Assembly: GCA_023389535.1 (NCBI GenBank)
Contig: JAEWEH010000173.1
Location: 1 to 10,044 of the forward strand
Reading direction: 5' to 3'
Source of the DNA: Pseudomonadota bacterium
GTDB lineage: Bacteria; Pseudomonadota; Gammaproteobacteria; Burkholderiales; Burkholderiaceae_B
Length of the DNA: 10,044 nt
Shown here one piece after another: positions 1-7,184 of this stretch; the stretch's first letter is position 1, and each line of letters opens with the position of its first letter. A model generated the notes under the pieces. It did not search any database. It worked only from the letters and a program-made list of their open reading frames with translations, and had not been told where the DNA came from. The translations under genes and the position numbers were made by a program.

Positions 1-630
1 GCGCAAACGATAGCTCGCCAGGCCGGGAAGGTCCGCCAGCCACTTGCCCTGCTTGCCCTGCAGCGCAAAAAACCGCGCGCTCGCCTCGTCCTGGGCAACA
101 AACGCGGAATACACGTCGTGGCCGACCTCGAAGTGCTTCTGGCTGATGGCCGGCCCTATCCAGGCCCGCCATGCAACGCCTGGCGCCCGTTGCTGCAGCA
201 TGCCCAAAGTTGCTTCCAGCACGCCTGCGGCCAGGCCACGCCACCCCGCATGCGCGAGCCCAAGCGCGCGGCCGTCTGTGCTGGCCAACACGACGGGCAG
301 GCAATCGGCGGTCATGATCGCCAGCACGCGGCCCGGCGTGGTGGTAACCGCCGCGTCGGCGCGCGGACTATCCGCCTGCGCATGCGGCCGGTCGGCATCC
401 CACACGTCGACGCCGTGCACCTGGTTCAGCCAGACCGGCTCGCCGGGCAGCATGGCGCGCAACACCCTTCTGTTCGACGCGACATGATCCTGATCGTCTT
501 CAGTATGCACGCCCAGGTTCAGCGCAGCCCAGGGGCCCTGGCTTACGCCGCCCTGGCGCGTGGTGCAGAAGTAATCCACGCCATCCCAGGCCTGGCCCGA
601 CATAGTATGCAAAGCGTTTGCCGAATTCAT
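1..630 (-). CDS. pgeF: PgeF/YfiH-family peptidoglycan-editing factor (laccase-domain protein), 3' end cut by window
   Basis: The minus frame from ATG at 630 stays open to base 1, giving 210 codons; the C-terminus lies outside the window (family members are usually about 240-270 aa). Family motifs are read directly: LNQVHGVDV (residues 68-76, His72), TADCLPV (107-113, Cys110), LAHAGWRG (125-132, His127) and WIGPAI near residue 160. The His-Cys-His set matches the zinc/active-site residues of E. coli YfiH. Members act as purine nucleoside phosphorylase/adenosine deaminase-type enzymes in vitro. In E. coli the protein prevents serine misincorporation into peptidoglycan stem peptides. There is no signal peptide, so it should be cytoplasmic. 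The start overlaps the rluD stop as ATGA, and no strong ribosome-binding site precedes it, so expression is probably coupled to rluD. The older label 'polyphenol oxidase/laccase' is probably misleading. Confidence 0.93.
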   Translation of the reverse strand, partial: MNSANALHTMSGQAWDGVDYFCTTRQGGVSQGPWAALNLGVHTEDDQDHVASNRRVLRAMLPGEPVWLNQVHGVDVWDADRPHAQADSPRADAAVTTTPGRVLAIMTADCLPVVLASTDGRALGLAHAGWRGLAAGVLEATLGMLQQRAPGVAWRAWIGPAISQKHFEVGHDVYSAFVAQDEASARFFALQGKQGKWLADLPGLASYRLR

Positions 631-1586
631 GACGTCCACGCGATATGGTCCAGTACCCGTTGAAAGTCCTGCGCGAGCGGGGCTTGAAACGACACCCGTT
701 CGCCAGTGGAGAAATCATCGAAGCTCAAGGCGCGCGCATGCAAGAGCTGCCGCAGCGCCCCGCCCAGCTGCCTGCCACCATACAAGACGTCTGCGACAAG
801 AGGATGACGCAAGCTCATCATGTGCACGCGTATCTGATGCGTGCGCCCGGTTTCCAGCTTGCAGGCGACCTGCGTCACAGGCGCGCCGCCGATCGAACCG
901 CTGCGCAGCGGCGCATAATGCGTGATGGCCGGCTTGGGCGCGATGGGGCGTTCCACCGCCATGCGCACCGGCACACGCGGATCGCGGCCGATATCCAGCC
1001 TGACCATGCCCGCAGCGCTCAGCCGGCCGTGCACCAAGGCGATATATTCACGACTGACGCTGCGCGCCTGCAACTGGCGTATCAAGTGGGTCTGCGCCTT
1101 CTCGTGGCGCGCCACCACCAACAAGCCGGACGTGTCCTTGTCCAGTCTGTGCACAATGCCGGCGCGGGCCACCTGGCCCAACTCGGGGTAGCGAAACAGC
1201 AGGCCATTGAGCAGCGTGCCGCCCCAATTGCCTGCGCCAGGATGCGTCACCAGGCCCGCCGGCTTGTTCACGACGACCCAGTCGGCGCTTTCGGCGACGA
1301 CTTCGAAAGCCACGTCCTCGGGCGTGAAGGCCTGCTGCTCGGGCGCCTGCTGTTCGTACACCAGCAGGCGGTCGCCCGGGTGGGCCATTTGCCTGACGCG
1401 CGCGGGCTGGCCGTTCAGCAGCACATGCCCGGATTCGATCCAGCCCTGCAGCCGACTGCGGGAATGCTCCGGGATCAGCCCTGCCAGGACTTTATCCAGG
1501 CGCTCCGGCAAAGCCGATAGGGGAAGCTCGAATTCCAGCGGGGCCGGGAAAGAATCACTTTCTTTGTCGATATCTGTGTCATCCAT
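627..1586 (-). CDS. rluD: 23S rRNA pseudouridine synthase RluD
   Basis: This 319-aa protein belongs to the RluA/RluD family of pseudouridine synthases; E. coli RluD is 326 aa. An N-terminal S4 RNA-binding domain covers about residues 27-80 (ERLDKVLAGLIPEHSRSRLQ, then HVLLNGQ). The catalytic motif HRLDKDTSG is at 146-154, with Asp149 the expected nucleophile. VNKPAGLVTHPG (106-117) and ETGRTHQIRVHM later in the protein are also diagnostic. RluD makes the pseudouridines of 23S rRNA helix 69 and supports ribosome assembly and termination. The S4 domain plus THPG motif favour RluD over RluA; RluC is the main alternative, but the pgeF-rluD/bamD context agrees with RluD. I chose ATG 1586 because it is the first in-frame start and lies just inside the divergent gap. 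No Shine-Dalgarno sequence precedes it. The stop overlaps the pgeF start. Confidence 0.95.
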   Translation of the reverse strand: MDDTDIDKESDSFPAPLEFELPLSALPERLDKVLAGLIPEHSRSRLQGWIESGHVLLNGQPARVRQMAHPGDRLLVYEQQAPEQQAFTPEDVAFEVVAESADWVVVNKPAGLVTHPGAGNWGGTLLNGLLFRYPELGQVARAGIVHRLDKDTSGLLVVARHEKAQTHLIRQLQARSVSREYIALVHGRLSAAGMVRLDIGRDPRVPVRMAVERPIAPKPAITHYAPLRSGSIGGAPVTQVACKLETGRTHQIRVHMMSLRHPLVADVLYGGRQLGGALRQLLHARALSFDDFSTGERVSFQAPLAQDFQRVLDHIAWTS

Positions 1587-1604
1587 GGCGACAAATCATA
1601 TAAT
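1576..1604 (+). promoter_or_regulatory. Probable sigma-70 promoter of bamD
   Basis: A perfect TATAAT lies at 1599-1604, with GTGTCA (4 of 6 matches to TTGACA) at 1576-1581 and a 17-bp spacer. The predicted transcript would start near 1611 and leave a leader of about 26 bases before the bamD GTG. The -35 lies inside the first codons of the divergent rluD gene. The whole intergenic gap is only 50 bp, so few other sites could drive bamD. Confidence 0.6.
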
Positions 1605-1623
1605 CAGCGAGCAATGCTAACAC
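1595..1623 (-). promoter_or_regulatory. Possible rluD promoter, near-leaderless
   Basis: Read on the minus strand, TATGAT lies at 1600-1595, with a weak GTGTTA (3 of 6 matches to TTGACA) 17 bp upstream at 1623-1618. It overlaps the bamD -10 element. The -10 ends only 8 bases before the rluD ATG, so a transcript from it would be nearly leaderless, which fits the missing Shine-Dalgarno sequence. This is inference from consensus only. Confidence 0.3.
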
Positions 1624-1624
1624 C

Positions 1625-1629
1625 AAGGA
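1625..1629 (+). promoter_or_regulatory. bamD ribosome-binding site that decides a GTG start
   Basis: AAGGA is placed 7 bases before GTG 1637 and 16 bases before the in-frame ATG at 1646. The spacing supports the GTG as the initiation codon. Confidence 0.6.
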
Positions 1630-1636
1630 CGCTTTT

Positions 1637-2479
1637 GTGACTCGCATGGACTTCAATTTTCCCCGCCTTACCCGCCACTTGCGCCATGTCGGCCTCGTTT
1701 TGGCCACGGCCGCGCTGCTAGCAGGCTGCGGCACTATCAAGAGCGAGCAGGACAAGACCGCCGGCTGGAGCGCCGAGCGCCTGTATCAGGATGCGCGCAC
1801 CGAAATCAGCGCCGGCAACTGGAAAGACGCCCGCAGCCGCCTGGAAGCCATCGAAGCCCGCTACCCATTTGGGGGTTACGCGCAGCAAGCGCTCATTGAC
1901 CAGGCCTACGTAAACTGGAAGGACGAAGAGCCCGAACAAGCACTGGCGGCCATCGATCGGTTCCAGCAGCAGTACCCGAACCACCCCGGTACGGACTACA
2001 TGCTGTATCTGAAGGGCTTGATCACCTTCACGCCCCCCAGCGCTTCATTCACCAAGTTCACCCGCCAGGACCCCAGCGAACGCGATCCCAAGGGGCTGCG
2101 TGAATCATATGAATCCTTCAACGAGCTGATCAAGCGTTATCCCGACAGCCGCTACACGACGGACGCCAAGAAGCGGGTCACCTGGCTGGTCAACACCATT
2201 GCCGAAAACGAAGCGCATGTGGCTCAGTACTATTACGAACGTGGCGCCTATGTGGCGGCGGTGAATCGGGCCCAGACCGTCATTACCGACTTCGAGGGCG
2301 TACCGGTCGCCGAGAAAGCGCTGTATATCATGTATTTGTCCTATGACAAGCTGAATCTGCCGCAACTGCGCGACGATACCAAGCGTGTGCTGGACCAGAA
2401 CTACCCCGACAGCAAATACTACACAGAAGGCTTGAACGCCCCGCGCGGCAGCTACTGGAACCCGGTCAACTGGTTCTAA
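1637..2479 (+). CDS. bamD: Outer membrane protein assembly factor BamD (ComL), lipoprotein
   Basis: This 280-aa protein is the TPR lipoprotein of the Bam complex, which inserts beta-barrel proteins into the outer membrane together with BamA. A basic N-terminus (residues 1-17) leads to a hydrophobic segment (18-30) and a lipobox ending LLAG-C, with Cys31 as the lipidated residue. The +2 residue is Gly, not Asp, which fits outer-membrane sorting. The rest is an alpha-helical TPR array. Helix-pair ends repeat a Tyr-Pro motif: RYPFGG (75-80), QYPNHP (112-117), RYPDSRY (167-173) and NYPDSKYY (255-262). E. coli BamD is 245 aa; the size here is acceptable for a betaproteobacterium with a longer N-terminus. 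GTG 1637 is chosen over ATG 1646 because of AAGGA spacing; either start keeps a workable signal peptide. The gene diverges from rluD and converges on the helicase gene. As an essential gene it is expected to be constitutive, consistent with the perfect TATAAT upstream. Confidence 0.95.
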   Translation: MTRMDFNFPRLTRHLRHVGLVLATAALLAGCGTIKSEQDKTAGWSAERLYQDARTEISAGNWKDARSRLEAIEARYPFGGYAQQALIDQAYVNWKDEEPEQALAAIDRFQQQYPNHPGTDYMLYLKGLITFTPPSASFTKFTRQDPSERDPKGLRESYESFNELIKRYPDSRYTTDAKKRVTWLVNTIAENEAHVAQYYYERGAYVAAVNRAQTVITDFEGVPVAEKALYIMYLSYDKLNLPQLRDDTKRVLDQNYPDSKYYTEGLNAPRGSYWNPVNWF

Positions 2480-2517
2480 GGCGTGTCGGGCATCGCCTGG
2501 CCATGCCGCCGATCCCT

Positions 2518-4647
2518 TTAGCCAGCGTCCAGCGCCAGGCTGCCTTTGTCTTCCAGGCCCCCTTCAGGGGCCTGTTTGCTTTGCATGAAAGCCAACACCT
2601 GGTCGGGCTCCCGGGTACGTGCGAACGGCGGCAGACCCCGCCATAGCAGCTTGCCGTAAGGCTTCTCGACCATACGGCGATCCCCCACCATCAGCACCCC
2701 CCAGTCCCGTTCTGTGCGGATCAAACGGCCTGCGCCCTGCTTGAGCGCAATGGCGGCCTCGGGCAACTGATATTCCATGAAGGGATTGCCGCCCTGACTG
2801 CGGCACAGATTCAAGCGCGCTTCGAGCACCGGGTCATCGGGCGGCGCGAAGGGCAGCTTGTCTATCGCCACCAGTGTCAACGCATCCCCGGGCACATCGA
2901 TGCCTTCCCAGAAGCTTGCGCTGCCGACCAGCACCGCATTGCGTTCCGCGCGAAAGCGCTCCAGCAGGACGCGGCGCGAACTTTCCCCTTGCCGCAGCAG
3001 CACGCGATCCAGGTCTTCGTCCTCGAAGCATTCCTCCAGTTTCTGGGCGATGTTTTCCACCGCCCGCAAAGTCGTGCAGAGCACCAGCACGCCACCCCTG
3101 GATACCCGTATCAAAGGCAGCAATGTCTGTACGAATTGATCGTTGAAGCCATAGTCGCTGGGCAAGGGCAGGCTCTTGGGCACATACAGCACCCCCTGGC
3201 TGGTGTAATCGAAAGGCGATTCCCAGCGCTGCGTGGCAGCGTCCCACAGGCCCAGCTGGCGTTGAAAGTGCCCGAAATCGCCATGGACCGACAAGGTGGC
3301 CGAAGTCAGCACCCAGGCCTGGTCCTTGCCGCGGTAACGGGAAAAGATCTGCGCCACCGACAAAGGCGCACTATGCAGCCGCATGTGATGCTGGCTGTGC
3401 TCCACCCAGCGCACCGCTGCACCCGGCGCCTGCGCCGGCATTGCCGGGATCCCTTCAATGCCGGTATCAGGCCCGTCCACATCGGGTCGTTGCGGCTCTT
3501 CCGCCGCCGCAGCGCGCATGCCATCTTTCGACCGGCGCAGGGCGTCGTGACCTTGGCGATCCGGCTGGCTCCATTGGAACAGGCGCGCGCGCAGATCCAG
3601 ACAGGTTTTCGCGACGGCAGCCAGGTCCGGATGCTTGTCGCTGACCACGGACAGCAATTGCGAGGTCTTGTCCAGCACCGCCAGCAGTTCGGACAGCGCC
3701 TGGTCGAAGGACTGCGCATCCGGGATGTTCTGGAAGGTGGCCTTGCGACCGGGCATTTTTTCTATGGGCGCGGCGGCCAGGCGCAATTCGCGAGCGGCGT
3801 GTTCTATGCGCTTGCCGGCCTCGCTCCAGTTGGTGGCTTCACGCGCATGCGCCAGGCCCGCCGCTTCCGCGGCTCGGGCCAGGTCCAGCAACTGATGGGA
3901 CGATACGCTGGTGCCCAGAAAGCGCGTGGCGATGTCCGGGAGCTGGTGGGCCTCGTCGAAAATCACCATTTCGGCCGTGGGCAGCAAGTCGGTGATGCCT
4001 TCTTCGCGCAGCGCAAGATCCGCCATGAACAGGGCATGATTGACCACCACAAGGTCCGCATCCTGTGCCTGGCGCCGGGCTTTGAGGACAAAACAATCCT
4101 TCACATGGGGGCATTCCTGCCCCAGGCAGTTTTCGCGGGTCGATGTCACGCGGTTCCAGATATCGGCGTCTTCGGGCACCGCCGCCAGGTCGGCGCGATC
4201 GCCGGTTTTCGATTGCTGGGCAAACACCTGGATATGCCGCAGCTGGCCGACCTCGGCGCGTGATTTCAACGCCCGATCGTCGCCCGACAGGCGATCCAGA
4301 TGGTAATGGCAGACATAGTTGCCGCGCCCCTTCAGCAGCGCCGCCTGTATGGGCAAGCCCAGCGCCTGGCGCAGGCGCGGCAGGTCGCGACGAAAAAGCT
4401 GGTCCTGCAGGGTGCGGGTTCCGGTCGACACCAATACTTTGCCGCCCCCCAAAAATGCCGGCACCAGGTAGGCCCACGTTTTTCCAGTGCCCGTACCCGC
4501 CTCGGCGATCAGCGTGGAATGGTTCCGCAGCGCCTCTTCAATGGCCTGCGCCAATTCCAGCTGTGCCTGGCGGGGGCGGTAATCGCCCACTGCAGCGGCA
4601 AGCGGGCCATCGGGTGCGAAGATATCGGAAAGTTCTTGCAAAAGCAT
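2518..4647 (-). CDS. yoaA: DinG/YoaA-family iron-sulfur DNA helicase (XPD-like, superfamily 2)
   Basis: This is a 709-aa ATP-dependent 5'-3' helicase of the XPD/Rad3-like group. Positions below count from the upstream TTG at 4650; subtract one for the ATG 4647 start. Walker A GTGTGKT is at 52-58 and the DEAH box at 232-235. LTSATL is at 448-453, GSASFWEGIDVPG at 576-588 and QGAGRLIRTERD at 638-649. Four cysteines (114, 175, 180, 186; context ENCLGQECPHVKDC) lie between the ATPase motifs where a 4Fe-4S cluster sits. The wording around DEAHQLPD is closer to E. coli YoaA (636 aa) than DinG. YoaA acts with the clamp-loader subunit HolC in repair of stalled forks. A Pro/Ala/acidic stretch at about 370-412 looks like a variable insert. 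ATG 4647 is preferred over TTG 4650; neither has a clear Shine-Dalgarno sequence. The gene is convergent with bamD and divergent from tex. DinG is the alternative name. Confidence 0.9.
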   Translation of the reverse strand: MLLQELSDIFAPDGPLAAAVGDYRPRQAQLELAQAIEEALRNHSTLIAEAGTGTGKTWAYLVPAFLGGGKVLVSTGTRTLQDQLFRRDLPRLRQALGLPIQAALLKGRGNYVCHYHLDRLSGDDRALKSRAEVGQLRHIQVFAQQSKTGDRADLAAVPEDADIWNRVTSTRENCLGQECPHVKDCFVLKARRQAQDADLVVVNHALFMADLALREEGITDLLPTAEMVIFDEAHQLPDIATRFLGTSVSSHQLLDLARAAEAAGLAHAREATNWSEAGKRIEHAARELRLAAAPIEKMPGRKATFQNIPDAQSFDQALSELLAVLDKTSQLLSVVSDKHPDLAAVAKTCLDLRARLFQWSQPDRQGHDALRRSKDGMRAAAAEEPQRPDVDGPDTGIEGIPAMPAQAPGAAVRWVEHSQHHMRLHSAPLSVAQIFSRYRGKDQAWVLTSATLSVHGDFGHFQRQLGLWDAATQRWESPFDYTSQGVLYVPKSLPLPSDYGFNDQFVQTLLPLIRVSRGGVLVLCTTLRAVENIAQKLEECFEDEDLDRVLLRQGESSRRVLLERFRAERNAVLVGSASFWEGIDVPGDALTLVAIDKLPFAPPDDPVLEARLNLCRSQGGNPFMEYQLPEAAIALKQGAGRLIRTERDWGVLMVGDRRMVEKPYGKLLWRGLPPFARTREPDQVLAFMQSKQAPEGGLEDKGSLALDAG
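2554..2583 (+). terminator. Possible bamD terminator lying inside the 3' end of the opposite helicase gene
   Basis: An 8-bp perfect stem, CAGGCCCC (2554-2561) with GGGGCCTG (2567-2574), closes a 5-base loop CTTCA. On the plus strand it is followed by TTTGCTTTG. It lies about 75 bases after the bamD stop. Read on the minus strand it lacks a T-tract, so it would act for bamD only. It falls within helicase codons for APEGG near the C-terminus. The T-tract is interrupted, so efficiency is uncertain. Confidence 0.45.
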
Positions 4648-4648
4648 C

Positions 4649-4701
4649 AAAAGGTAAATAAGGGATAGGCCGGGCGGCCGCCCAAAGGCAAAAAAGGTAA
4701 A
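4649..4701. repeat. Two 10-bp direct repeats flanking a 12-bp GC palindrome
   Basis: AAAAGGTAAA occurs at 4649-4658 and 4692-4701, a start-to-start distance of 43 bp (about four helical turns). The self-complementary GGGCGGCCGCCC sits between them at 4672-4683. The first copy abuts the helicase start codon. This could be an operator or a chance arrangement. Confidence 0.35.
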
Positions 4702-4745
4702 GTATGCGCTCGCGCCACTCGCAGGGGGAATGATACTCGCCTATT

Positions 4746-4774
4746 TTTTCACCGGAGGGCCGTTGTGGCAAAAT
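4746..4774 (+). promoter_or_regulatory. Probable tex promoter with extended -10
   Basis: TTTTCA (4746-4751, 4 of 6 matches) and CAAAAT (4769-4774, 4 of 6) are separated by 17 bp. TGG immediately before the -10 forms an extended TGn element. The predicted transcript start is near 4781. That would exclude the upstream ATG at 4730 and leave a leader of about 30 bases before ATG 4811. Confidence 0.5.
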
Positions 4775-4810
4775 GCGCCGCGTGTTTTCAAAGTTTCTGA
4801 TGACGGACGA

Positions 4811-7180
4811 ATGACTGATACCCCTGTTCAAGCAACACCCGACTCCCTGACGCAGGGTGCGGATCCCGCTCGCATTGTCGCCCTGCTGGCCGCCGAGCTG
4901 AATGTACGTCCGGCACAGGTGGCCGCCACGGTGGACCTGCTGGACGGCGGCGCCACGGTGCCCTTCATCGCCCGCTACCGCAAGGAAGTCACCGGCGGCC
5001 TGGACGATACCGTACTGCGCAACCTGGAAGTGCGCTTGCTGTACGTGCGCGAACTGGAATCTCGCCGGCTCGCCATTCTGGACTCCATCGTGCAACAGGG
5101 CAAGCTCAGCGCTGAACTGCAGGCCGAGATCCTGGCCGCCGACACCAAGCAGCGGCTGGAAGACCTCTACGCACCGTACAAGCCCAAGCGCCGCACACGC
5201 GCGCAGATCGCCCGCGAAGCCGGGCTGGAGCCGCTGGCCGACGCCATATTGGCCGATGTGGATTGCGATCCCGCCGCCCTTGCGGAAGGCTACGTCAATG
5301 CCGAAGGCGGCGTGAAAGACAGCAAGGCCGCGCTGGACGGCGCGCGCGACATACTGGCCGAGCGCTATGCCGAAAATGCGGACCTGCTGGCAGACATGCG
5401 CGAACACCTATGGAACACCGGCCTGCTTTATTCCAAGGTCATCGACGGCAAAGAAACCGAAGGCGATAATTTCCGCGACTGGTTCGATTTCAGCGAAACC
5501 TTGCGTTCCCTGCCTTCCCATCGCATCCTGGCGCTGCTGCGCGGCCGCCAGCAAGGGGTGCTGGATATCCGCCTGGGCTTGGACGCCGAACTTGAAACAC
5601 AAACCCCACATCCCTGCGTGGCGCGTATCGCTCGTTTCCTCGGCATAGCGGCGGACTTCAGCCTGGACGCCCCGGCACGCGGCCGCTGGCTGGCCGAAGT
5701 ATGCCGCTGGACCTGGCGGGTAAAACTGCTCACGGCCTTCGAATCCGAACTCATCGGCCGCTTGCGCGATGCCGCCGAGCAAGAAGCCATACGCGTATTC
5801 GCCGCCAATATGAAGGATTTGCTGCTGGCAGCGCCGGCAGGCCCGAAATCCGTATTGGGCCTGGATCCCGGCATACGCACGGGCGTCAAGGTGGCAGCGA
5901 TCGACGCGACCGGCAAGTTGCTGGACACCGCGACGGTCTATCCCTTCGAGCCTCGCCGCGACCGCGAAGGCAGCATCAACACCCTGGCCGCGCTGGCAGC
6001 CCGGCACAAGCTTCAGCTGGTGGCTATCGGCAACGGCACCGCGTCGCGGGAAACCGAAAAGCTGGTCGTGGACATGCTGGAGAAATTCCCCGAACTGAAG
6101 CTGACGCGGGTCATGGTGTCCGAAGCGGGGGCGTCCGTCTATTCCGCTTCCGAACTGGCTGCCCACGAATTCCCGGATCTGGACGTCAGCCTGCGCGGCG
6201 CTGTATCCATCGCACGGCGCTTGCAGGATCCGCTGGCCGAACTGGTGAAGATCGAACCCAAGGCCATTGGCGTCGGACAATATCAGCATGATGTCAATCA
6301 GCGCGAACTCGCCCGCTCGCTGGATGCCGTCATCGAAGACTGCGTGAATGCCGTGGGCGTCGACGTCAACACGGCTTCGGCGCCTCTATTGACCCGGGTA
6401 TCCGGCCTGAACGCGTCGCTGGCGAAAAATATCGTGGCCTGGCGCAATGACCATGGCGCTTTTGCCAATCGCAAGACCCTGTTGAAAGTGCCGCGCTTCG
6501 GCGACAAGGCATTCGAACAAGCCGCGGGCTTTCTGCGCATACCCAATGGCGACAATCCTTTGGATGCGTCCGCCGTGCACCCGGAAGCCTATCCTGTCGT
6601 TGAACGCATCCTGGACAAGATCAAGGCGGATGCGCCCCAGATCATGGGGCGGCCCGGCGCGCTGAAAGGTGTTTCCCCTTCTGAATTCACCGACGAACGC
6701 TTTGGCCTGCCGACCGTCAAGGACATCTTCCAGGAACTGGAAAAACCGGGCCGGGATCCTCGTCCCGAATTCAAGACGGCACAATTCAAGGAAGGCGTGA
6801 ACACCATCGCCGATTTGCATGTCGGCATGGTACTGGAAGGTGTGGTCACCAATGTGGCCAATTTCGGCGCTTTCGTCGATGTCGGCGTCCACCAGGACGG
6901 GCTGGTGCATATTTCCGCCTTGTCGGACACATTTGTGAAGGATCCGCGCGACGTGGTGCGCGTAGGCCAGACCGTGAAGGTGAAGGTTCAGGAGGTCGAT
7001 GTTCCCCGCAAGCGCATAGGTCTTACCATGCGTTTGAATGACGATACGGCGCCCGTCAAGCGGGGCGGCGAGGAAAGGCGCAGCCCACCAGCCGGAGCGG
7101 CCCGGCGTTCGCCGCCGCGCACTGCCGAACCCGCTGGCATGGGGGCGATGGCGGCGGCTTTTGCCAAACTAAAAAGGTAA
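4811..7180 (+). CDS. tex: Tex transcription/RNA accessory protein
   Basis: This 789-aa protein is a full-length Tex/YhgF; E. coli YhgF is 773 aa. An N-terminal helical region ([11 protein letters not shown], then PFIARYRKE) leads to a YqgF-type RNase H-like fold starting at LGLDPG (349-354). VGQYQHDV follows, then helix-hairpin-helix repeats from about 515 (GVDVNTAS) to 590. A C-terminal S1 RNA-binding domain runs from about 671 to 742 ([17 protein letters not shown]). The protein ends in a basic, proline-rich tail with RRSPP occurring twice. Tex was first defined in Bordetella pertussis, where it affects toxin gene expression; homologues bind nucleic acid and interact with RNA polymerase. 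The reading frame extends upstream to ATG 4730, but those 27 residues do not resemble Tex and overlap the predicted promoter, so MTDTPVQ at 4811 is preferred. No strong Shine-Dalgarno is seen. The next gene starts 4 bases after the stop. Confidence 0.95.
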   Translation: MTDTPVQATPDSLTQGADPARIVALLAAELNVRPAQVAATVDLLDGGATVPFIARYRKEVTGGLDDTVLRNLEVRLLYVRELESRRLAILDSIVQQGKLSAELQAEILAADTKQRLEDLYAPYKPKRRTRAQIAREAGLEPLADAILADVDCDPAALAEGYVNAEGGVKDSKAALDGARDILAERYAENADLLADMREHLWNTGLLYSKVIDGKETEGDNFRDWFDFSETLRSLPSHRILALLRGRQQGVLDIRLGLDAELETQTPHPCVARIARFLGIAADFSLDAPARGRWLAEVCRWTWRVKLLTAFESELIGRLRDAAEQEAIRVFAANMKDLLLAAPAGPKSVLGLDPGIRTGVKVAAIDATGKLLDTATVYPFEPRRDREGSINTLAALAARHKLQLVAIGNGTASRETEKLVVDMLEKFPELKLTRVMVSEAGASVYSASELAAHEFPDLDVSLRGAVSIARRLQDPLAELVKIEPKAIGVGQYQHDVNQRELARSLDAVIEDCVNAVGVDVNTASAPLLTRVSGLNASLAKNIVAWRNDHGAFANRKTLLKVPRFGDKAFEQAAGFLRIPNGDNPLDASAVHPEAYPVVERILDKIKADAPQIMGRPGALKGVSPSEFTDERFGLPTVKDIFQELEKPGRDPRPEFKTAQFKEGVNTIADLHVGMVLEGVVTNVANFGAFVDVGVHQDGLVHISALSDTFVKDPRDVVRVGQTVKVKVQEVDVPRKRIGLTMRLNDDTAPVKRGGEERRSPPAGAARRSPPRTAEPAGMGAMAAAFAKLKR
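7173..7177 (+). promoter_or_regulatory. Ribosome-binding site of the gene after tex
   Basis: AAAGG lies inside the last codons of tex, directly before its TAA and 7 bases before ATG 7185. This ties translation of the acidic protein to the tex message. Confidence 0.55.
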
Positions 7181-7184
7181 GCGC

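Larger units (their letters stand above)
4648..4810. promoter_or_regulatory. Divergent regulatory region between the helicase gene and tex
   Basis: This 163-bp non-coding gap must hold both start regions. It contains a perfect 12-bp palindrome GGGCGGCCGCCC (4672-4683) and two copies of AAAAGGTAAA (4649-4658 and 4692-4701, 43 bp apart) on either side of it. The tex promoter and two possible tex initiation codons follow. I could not find a convincing promoter for the helicase: TTGCCT (minus, 4691-4686) has no good -10 at a proper distance. Confidence 0.5.

Noticed and set aside
1..630. Copper laccase / polyphenol oxidase function for the first gene
   Set aside because: The motifs are those of PgeF/YfiH, with a His-Cys-His site; true multicopper oxidase copper-binding motifs are absent.
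645..1520. Open frame of 291 codons on the plus strand opposite rluD
   Set aside because: It mirrors the well-supported rluD gene and encodes a low-complexity His/Arg/Gln-rich sequence without a motif.
2489..2507. GGCAT/ATGCC inverted repeat just after bamD
   Set aside because: Only a 5-bp stem with a 9-base loop and no T-tract on either strand; too weak to call a terminator.
2989..4263. Open frame of 424 codons on the plus strand opposite the helicase gene
   Set aside because: It is antisense to a gene with every expected helicase motif. Its translation is Gln/Arg/His-rich with no recognisable domain, as expected of a shadow frame in GC-rich DNA.
4674..4681. NotI-type octamer GCGGCCGC suggesting a cloning scar
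   Set aside because: It is part of a longer natural palindrome in a normal intergenic region, and no vector-like sequence surrounds it.
4730..4810. N-terminal extension of Tex from ATG 4730
   Set aside because: The 27 residues do not resemble Tex N-termini, and the predicted promoter and transcript start lie downstream of this ATG.
4538..6289. Two minus-strand frames of about 290 codons each over the helicase start region and tex
   Set aside because: They cover the tex promoter and coding region in antisense and show no domain. tex has intact motifs in order.
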